Positions 59,265 through 64,000 of a stretch of DNA of 64,000 bases are shown here, in pieces. Position numbers and translations under genes: made by a program. Position 1 is the stretch's first letter. Each line of letters starts with the position of its first letter. Source of the DNA: Streptomyces sennicomposti (GTDB lineage: Bacteria; Actinomycetota; Actinomycetes; Streptomycetales; Streptomycetaceae); assembly GCF_019890635.1 (NCBI RefSeq), contig NZ_JAIOAB010000012.1, positions 1 through 64,000 on the forward strand. Reading direction: 5' to 3'. Below the pieces are notes generated by a model. It saw only the letters and a program-made list of their open reading frames with translations. It had not been told where the DNA came from and ran no database searches.

Positions 59265-60971
59265 TCACCGGGCGTCCTGGCGTGCGCCGCCGTCCTGCCA
59301 GCGGTAGCCGCGCGGGGTGACCATGCGGCCCGCGATCTCGCGGGTGGCGGTGTTGCCGACCGTGACGACGGTCATCATGTCGACCGTCGCCGGGTCCAGC
59401 TTCGCCAGCGTGGTCAGCCGGGCGGACTCGTCGGGCCGTGAGGCGTTGCGCACGACGCCGACCGGCGTCGTCGGCTTCCGGTGCCCGGCGAGGATCTCCA
59501 GCGCCTTGGGCAGCTGCCAGTGGCGGCCGCGCGAGCGCGGGTTGTAGAAGGTGACGACGAGATCTGACTCGGCCGCCGCCCGCACCCGCCGCTCGATGAC
59601 CTCCCACGGCGTGTGCAGGTCGGACAGGCTGATCGACACATGGTCGTGGCCGAGCGGCGCGCCGAGGACCGCCCCGGCCGCGAGGGCCGCCGTCACCCCC
59701 GGCACGCCGACCACGTCGATGTCGTCGGACGCCTCGGCGAGCGCGGGGGAGGCCATGGCGTACACCCCGGCGTCGCCGCTGCCGATCAGCGCCACCGCGT
59801 GGCCCTTGCGCGCCTCGGCCACCGCCGTGCGGGCCCGCTCCTCCTCGGCGCCGAGCCCGGACTCCAGCACCCGGGTGCCCGGCCGCAGCAGGTCGCGGAT
59901 CTGGTCGACGTACTGGTCGAGGCCCACCAGGACGGCGGCGCGCCGCAGTTCGGCCGTCGCGCGCGGGGTCAGCAGGTCGCGCGCGCCGGGTCCGAGCCCG
60001 ACCACGGCGAGCCGGCCGCGTACGGGCCGCCGTACGACCGCGCAGGTGGCCATCGCGGGCCGCCCGTCCGCCCGCCGCGACTTCCGCTTGGGCACGAGGA
60101 GTTCACCGCCGCAGGCGAGCGCGGCGGCCTCCGCGACGGACGGCGTGCCGACGGCGGCGAGCGGCGCGCCGGACGGGTTGGGCACCGCCACCGCCGCCAG
60201 CTCCTCGGCGGAGTACGTCACCAGGGGCACGCCCAGCCGCCCGGCCGCCCCGACGATGCCCGGCTCTTCGGACTTGGCGGCCACGGTGGCCAGTTCGGCG
60301 ACCGAGCGCGCCGACAGCCCGGCCTCGCGCAGCGCCCCCTCGACCAGCTCCAGCACCTCGTCCACCGGCGCGCCCCGGGAGGCGCCCACGCCGACGACGA
60401 GGGACGGCGGACGCAACAGCACCTCACCGTCGGCCGGTTGTGCGGCGCGGTCGGTGACCCGGACGACGTACGCCCCCCGGTCGGCGACCGGCAGCGCGGG
60501 CAGCGGCCACGACACCTCGGCGTCCAGGCGTACCGGCTCGCCGTCCAGCAACGCCCGCGACACCGCGGCCACATCGCCCTCCACGGGCAGGCCGAGCGTG
60601 TCGAGACCGGCCACGCCCACGGAGTCCGTCGCCGTCGTCACCACCGGCTCGGCGCCCAGCAACCCGCCGACCTCGACGGCCAGTTCGTTGGCGCCGCCGC
60701 CGTGCCCGCCGACCAGCGACACCGCGAACCGGCCGCCCTCGTCCACGCACACCACGCCCGGGTCGGCGCTCTTGCCGCCCAGCAGCGGCGCGATCAGCCG
60801 CACCACCGCACCCGTCGCGAGGAAACACACCAACTGCCCGCACTCGGCGAACGCGGCCCGTACGGCGTCGCCGACGGGCCCGTCGTACACCCGCGTACGG
60901 TCCGGCCACGCGGCCGCCAGCCGGTCCCGCGCAGCCGCGCCCGCCGCGGTGGCGGAGATGAGGCCGATCAC
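59265..60971 (-). CDS. CbiG-CbiH/CobJ fusion: cobalt-precorrin-5A hydrolase and precorrin-3B C17-methyltransferase
   Basis: The protein is 568 aa from the GTG at 60971 (AGGAG upstream). The N-terminal ~330 residues are CbiG ('VGDAVRAAFAECGQLVCFLATGAVVRLIAPLLGGKSADPGVVCVDEGGRFAVSLVGGHGGGANELA'). The C-terminal ~240 are an SAM-dependent tetrapyrrole methylase ('GRLAVVGLGPGARDLLTPRA', 'IGSGDAGVYAMASP'). Such fusions are common in actinomycetes. The start lies in the downstream copy of a 29-bp tandem duplication that also carries the ribosome site. Confidence 0.93.
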   Translation of the reverse strand: MIGLISATAAGAAARDRLAAAWPDRTRVYDGPVGDAVRAAFAECGQLVCFLATGAVVRLIAPLLGGKSADPGVVCVDEGGRFAVSLVGGHGGGANELAVEVGGLLGAEPVVTTATDSVGVAGLDTLGLPVEGDVAAVSRALLDGEPVRLDAEVSWPLPALPVADRGAYVVRVTDRAAQPADGEVLLRPPSLVVGVGASRGAPVDEVLELVEGALREAGLSARSVAELATVAAKSEEPGIVGAAGRLGVPLVTYSAEELAAVAVPNPSGAPLAAVGTPSVAEAAALACGGELLVPKRKSRRADGRPAMATCAVVRRPVRGRLAVVGLGPGARDLLTPRATAELRRAAVLVGLDQYVDQIRDLLRPGTRVLESGLGAEEERARTAVAEARKGHAVALIGSGDAGVYAMASPALAEASDDIDVVGVPGVTAALAAGAVLGAPLGHDHVSISLSDLHTPWEVIERRVRAAAESDLVVTFYNPRSRGRHWQLPKALEILAGHRKPTTPVGVVRNASRPDESARLTTLAKLDPATVDMMTVVTVGNTATREIAGRMVTPRGYRWQDGGARQDAR

Positions 60972-61025
60972 TGAGCAACTCCTTCTGTGCGGCCGGTCAC
61001 TGAGCAACTCCTTCTGTGCACGCCG
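60968..61025 (-). repeat. 29-bp tandem duplication at the cobL/cbiGH junction
   Basis: On the gene strand the unit GCACAGAAGGAGTTGCTCAG plus GTGA-containing remainder occurs twice, offset by 29 bp with one C/T difference. Each copy contains AGGAG and a GTGA stop-start. The first copy ends cobL and opens a 10-codon frame; the second starts the real cbiGH. Confidence 0.85.
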
Positions 61026-62259
61026 TGGCAGGCGCGGCCCCCTCGGGCCGCGTCCCCCACAGCAGGAAAACGGGATTGGTCGCCGCCAGCCGGGTCACGT
61101 CCCCCGGCAGCGGCGCGAGCCGGGAGGACTGCAGCAGCACCCCGTCGCAGTCCAGCCCGGCGGCGGTCAGCGCCCGGCGCGCGTCCGGCACCCGGTCCAG
61201 GGCGGCCAGCGCGACGACGACGGTCCGCCGGGCCCGCCGCGCGCACGCCTTGACGATCGCGGGCAGCTCGCGCCCGCCGCCGCCCACGAACACCGCGTCC
61301 GGATCGTCGGCCAGCCCCGCCAGCGCCCCGGGCGCCGCGCCGTGCACCACGGTCACGTCCACGCCGTGCGCGACGGCGTTGGCGCGGACCCGCCCGGCCC
61401 CGTCGGCCGTCTTCTCGACCGCGACCACGGCCGCGCCGAGCCGCGCGCACTCCACGGCCACCGACCCGGAGCCCGCGCCCACGTCCCACACCAGGTCGCC
61501 CAGGCGCGGCCCGAGCCGGGCCAGGGCCAGCGCCCGCACCTCGAACTTGGTGATCATCGAGTCGCGGTGCGCGAACGCGTCCTCGGCCGGTGCCCAGCCC
61601 GCGGGGGCGTCTGCCGCGCCGGCCACCGTGCGCACCACGCCCAGCGCCCGCGCCCGGTCCAGACACAGCACCACGCTCACCGCCGGGCCCCAGTCGCGGG
61701 CGGCGGCCTCGACGGGCGTGACCGTCTCCACGCGCTCGCGGCCGGGCTCGCCGAGCGCGGACGCCACGACCAGGACCCGGTCGCCCGACGTGCGGGCGAG
61801 CGCGGCCCCCAGCTCGGCGGGGCCCGCGCCCGGCCCGGTCAGCACGGCGGTCTTGGGCCGGGCCCGGCACACGTTGACGGCGGTGCGCAGATCCCGGCCG
61901 TGCGCGCTCACCACCACCGCGTCGTCCCAGGGCAGCCCGATCCGCGCGAAGGCCGCCGCCACCGAGGAGACGCCCGGCCGCACGTCCAGCAGGTCCGGCC
62001 CGAACCGCTCGGCCAGCGCCCGCACGATCCCGAAGAACCCGGGATCGCCGGAGGCCAGCACCACCACCCGCCGCTCCTCGCCGACGTACGCGGCGATGAC
62101 GTCCAGGGCGGGCGCCAGCGGCCCCAGCACCACCCGTTCGGCGGTGCCGGGCAGCCGTACGGCGTCCAGATGCCGCCGCCCGCCCACCACCAGCTCCGCC
62201 CCGGCGAGCAGGCTCTCGTCCGGCGGCGCGCCCGTGCCCGTGCCGACGACCGTGATCAT
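60997..62259 (-). CDS. cobL: Precorrin-6Y C5,15-methyltransferase (decarboxylating)
   Basis: The protein is 420 aa. The N-terminal CbiE-like methylase domain has 'ITVVGTGTGAPPDESLLAGAELVVGG' and 'LASGDPGFFGIVRALAERFG'. The C-terminal CbiT-like Rossmann methyltransferase has 'MITKFEVRALALARLGPRLGDLVWDVGAGSGSVAVECARLG'. It methylates C5 and C15 and decarboxylates. It overlaps cobM by ATGA and ends within the 29-bp duplication. Confidence 0.94.
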   Translation of the reverse strand: MITVVGTGTGAPPDESLLAGAELVVGGRRHLDAVRLPGTAERVVLGPLAPALDVIAAYVGEERRVVVLASGDPGFFGIVRALAERFGPDLLDVRPGVSSVAAAFARIGLPWDDAVVVSAHGRDLRTAVNVCRARPKTAVLTGPGAGPAELGAALARTSGDRVLVVASALGEPGRERVETVTPVEAAARDWGPAVSVVLCLDRARALGVVRTVAGAADAPAGWAPAEDAFAHRDSMITKFEVRALALARLGPRLGDLVWDVGAGSGSVAVECARLGAAVVAVEKTADGAGRVRANAVAHGVDVTVVHGAAPGALAGLADDPDAVFVGGGGRELPAIVKACARRARRTVVVALAALDRVPDARRALTAAGLDCDGVLLQSSRLAPLPGDVTRLAATNPVFLLWGTRPEGAAPATACTEGVAQ

Positions 62260-63074
62260 GTGCTCGCACCCCGCGCGCGCAGCGCCTTGCGGGCCTCCGG
62301 GTCGGCCTTGCGGTACCCGTGGAAGTGACCCGGGTGGTACAGGTGCGAACGGGTGCCGTGCGCGCCGAGCGCCGGGCCGACCAGGAAGAGCGTGTGCTTC
62401 CAGAGCTTGTGCTCCTTGACCGTCTCCTCCAGCGTCCCGATCGTGCACCGCACGACCAGCTCCTCCGGCCAGGTCGCCTGGTACGCCACGACGACCGGCG
62501 TGGACGTCGGATAGCCGCCCTCCAGCAGCTCCCGCACCAGCTGCCCGCTGCGGGCCGCCGACAGGAACACCGCCATGGTGGTGCCGTGCCGGGCGAACTC
62601 GCGGACCTCCTCGCCGGGCGGCATCGGCGTCTTGCCGCCGCCCAGCCGGGTCAGCACCACCGACTGCGCCACCTCGGGAATGGTCAGCTCGCGCCGGGCG
62701 AGCGCGGCGACCGCGGAGAACGACGAGACGCCGGGGACGACCTCCGTCTCGATGCCGAGCGCGTCGCACCGGTCCAGCTGCTCCTGCGTACCGCCCCACA
62801 GCGCCGGGTCGCCGGAGTGGATCCGGGCCACCTTCAGGCCTTCGGCGCGGGCCCGCTCGTACACGGCGACGACGTCCTCCAGGGACATGGTCGCCGAGTC
62901 CAGGATCTCCGCGTCCTCGCGCGCGTGTTCGAGGACCTCGGCCTGGACCAGGCTGGCCGCCCAGATCACGACGTCGGCCTCGGCGATCGCGCGGGCGGCG
63001 CGGAACGTCAGCAGGTCGGCGGCGCCGGGACCGGCGCCGACGAAGGTCACCTTGCCGGGGGTGGCAGCGGCCAT
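62256..63074 (-). CDS. cobM: Precorrin-4 C11-methyltransferase
   Basis: The protein is 272 aa, a tetrapyrrole methylase: 'VTFVGAGPGAADLLTFRAARAIAEADVVIWAASLV', 'ARIHSGDPALWGGTQEQ', 'EVVPGVSSFSAVAALARRELTIPEV' and 'AVFLSA'. The ATG at 63074 has GGAAGG at good spacing; a longer in-frame start lacks one. It is the first gene of cobM-cobL-cbiGH-cbiX-cobC and divergent from a ZIP transporter. Confidence 0.95.
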   Translation of the reverse strand: MAAATPGKVTFVGAGPGAADLLTFRAARAIAEADVVIWAASLVQAEVLEHAREDAEILDSATMSLEDVVAVYERARAEGLKVARIHSGDPALWGGTQEQLDRCDALGIETEVVPGVSSFSAVAALARRELTIPEVAQSVVLTRLGGGKTPMPPGEEVREFARHGTTMAVFLSAARSGQLVRELLEGGYPTSTPVVVAYQATWPEELVVRCTIGTLEETVKEHKLWKHTLFLVGPALGAHGTRSHLYHPGHFHGYRKADPEARKALRARGAST

Positions 63075-63169
63075 GGGGTCAGGTCCTTCCGTACGGAATG
63101 TCATGGTGTGCGGGGGTCGGCGAATGGCCGGATGTGCGCGAACGGGGGTTGATCGGATAGCAAGGGCAC
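63075..63169. promoter_or_regulatory. Divergent cobM/ZIP promoter region
   Basis: Only 95 bp separate the two starts, too short for a full cobalamin riboswitch, and I see no B12-box. Promoters of both genes must overlap here. The ZIP gene has AAGGG before its ATG. Confidence 0.4.
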
Positions 63170-63901
63170 ATGGCGGTCTTCGTCGCGCTCGGCGCGTTCC
63201 TGATGACGCTGGCCGGCGGCTGGACGGCACAGCGGGTGACCGATCGTCGCCACCTGGTCCTCGGACTGGCCGGCGGCCTGATGCTGGGCGTGGTCGGCCT
63301 GGACCTGCTGCCCGAGGCGCTGCACGCCGCGGGCCGCGAGGTGTTCGGCGTACCGGCCGCCCTGCTGCTGTTCGTGGCCGGTTTCCTCCTGGCCCACCTG
63401 GTGGAACGGCTGCTCGCCGCCCGCCAGGCCGCGCACGGCGGCGCCGAGAACCACAACCACCGCGCGCCCGAGGTGGGCCTCACCGCGGCGGCGGCCATGG
63501 TCGGTCACAGCGCCATGGACGGCGTGGCGATCGGCGCGGCCTTCCAGGTGGGCGGCGGCATGGGCGCGGCGGTCGCGCTCGCCGTGATCGCCCACGACTT
63601 CGCCGACGGCTTCAACACCTTCACCCTCACCCGCCTGTACGGCAACGCGCGCCGCAAGGCCGTCGCGATGCTCGTCGCCGACGCCCTGGCCCCGCTCGTG
63701 GGCGCGGCCTCGACCGCCTTCATCAGCATCCCGGAGTGGTTCCTCGGCGGCTATCTCGGCCTCTTCGGCGGCGTACTGCTCTACCTCGCCGCCGCCGAGA
63801 TCCTCCCCGAGGCCCACCACGAACACCCGGCCCGCTCCACCCTGCTGTGCACGGTCGCCGGGGTGGCGTTCATATGGCTGGTGGTGGGCCTGGCGGCGTG
63901 A
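63170..63901 (+). CDS. ZIP-family metal transporter
   Basis: The protein is 243 aa with about eight membrane helices. A His-rich cytoplasmic loop ('HGGAENHNHRAPE', about 89-101) precedes the transport helices 'MVGHSAMDGVAIGAAFQVG' and 'AVIAHDFADGFNTFTL', which hold the metal-binding His/Asp residues. ZIP proteins import Zn2+, Fe2+ or Co2+. Being divergent from cobalamin genes, it may supply cobalt, but a zinc role is equally open. Confidence 0.9.
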   Translation: MAVFVALGAFLMTLAGGWTAQRVTDRRHLVLGLAGGLMLGVVGLDLLPEALHAAGREVFGVPAALLLFVAGFLLAHLVERLLAARQAAHGGAENHNHRAPEVGLTAAAAMVGHSAMDGVAIGAAFQVGGGMGAAVALAVIAHDFADGFNTFTLTRLYGNARRKAVAMLVADALAPLVGAASTAFISIPEWFLGGYLGLFGGVLLYLAAAEILPEAHHEHPARSTLLCTVAGVAFIWLVVGLAA

Positions 63902-64000
63902 GGCGGGGCGGTGGTGGTCGGTGCGGCCGGGTGACGTGGGGCGGTGGTGGTGGTCGGTCGCGCCGTCTGGCACGGACCGGCGGCCACCCCGGCCGTCTGG
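63902..64000. other. Window edge, no gene seen
   Basis: GGTGGTGG-type simple sequence follows the ZIP stop. No terminator hairpin of note or gene start is recognised before the end of the window. Confidence 0.4.

Noticed and set aside
60971..61007. TTG start at 61007 for the CbiG-CbiH fusion
   Set aside because: It would add residues encoded by the duplicated junction. The GTG at 60971 has its own AGGAG and begins at the conserved CbiG N-terminus.
63075..63169. Cobalamin riboswitch upstream of cobM
   Set aside because: The divergent gap is only 95 bp and no B12-box-like sequence or multi-stem fold is visible.

Overview
The window is chromosomal DNA from a Streptomyces-type actinomycete. Evidence for this is the very high GC, strong third-position GC bias, frequent GTG/TTG starts, ATGA/GTGA stop-start overlaps, long hairpin terminators between convergent genes, a sortase substrate with a LAETG signal, and a gene order resembling the Streptomyces coelicolor interval that runs from the second zwf locus through suf and ect to cob. 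About 60 genes are supported. Most are core or conserved functions; the unusual material lies in short accessory patches.

Layout. 0.1-1.9 kb: two lipoproteins. 1.9-2.1 kb: tandem intergenic repeats. 2.2-8.8 kb (minus): tkt-tal-zwf-opcA-pgl, the oxidative and non-oxidative pentose phosphate branch. 9.2-13.6 kb: heme O synthase (ctaB), a small conserved protein, heme A synthase (ctaA) and an ABC exporter. 13.6-14.4 kb: an AAC(3)-fold acetyltransferase. 14.6-21.2 kb: the complete sufR-B-D-Rieske-C-S-U-T Fe-S assembly operon. 21.4-22.2 kb: an SMR efflux gene with its TetR regulator. 22.3-27.2 kb: dapD and dapA, separated by a low-GC insert that carries a PIN-like nuclease, a strongly structured palindromic element and a frameshifted HD-domain gene. 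27.4-31.4 kb: small and membrane proteins plus a secreted nuclease preceded by PHO-box-like repeats. 31.8-33.3 kb: a conserved hypothetical protein.

33.4-35.5 kb is the most interesting region. A Ro60/TROVE protein gene (rsr) is preceded by three Y-RNA-like units. Two of these contain circularly permuted tRNA mimics: the T-arm and acceptor 3' strand come before the acceptor 5' strand and D-arm, and a Ro-binding stem sits where the anticodon arm should be. One unit even encodes A-CCA. Next come an NTF2-like protein and a TetR, then a two-domain TerD protein. 39.1-47.0 kb holds most of an oxidative uronate/aldarate route: uronate dehydrogenase, 5-dehydro-4-deoxyglucarate dehydratase, an IclR regulator and an alpha-ketoglutaric-semialdehyde dehydrogenase. 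It is interrupted by a decayed toxin/immunity locus and an acid phosphatase.

47.2-55.2 kb: a DsbA-family protein, two class-V aminotransferase-fold proteins, the ectoine/hydroxyectoine operon ectABCD and an amidohydrolase. 55.5-56.4 kb: a sortase-anchored surface protein. 56.4-57.2 kb: repeat-rich DNA bounded by inverted repeats. 57.2-63.1 kb (minus): cobM-cobL-cbiGH-cbiX-cobC of cobalamin synthesis, divergent from a ZIP-family metal transporter. The cobL/cbiGH translational junction carries a 29-bp tandem duplication.
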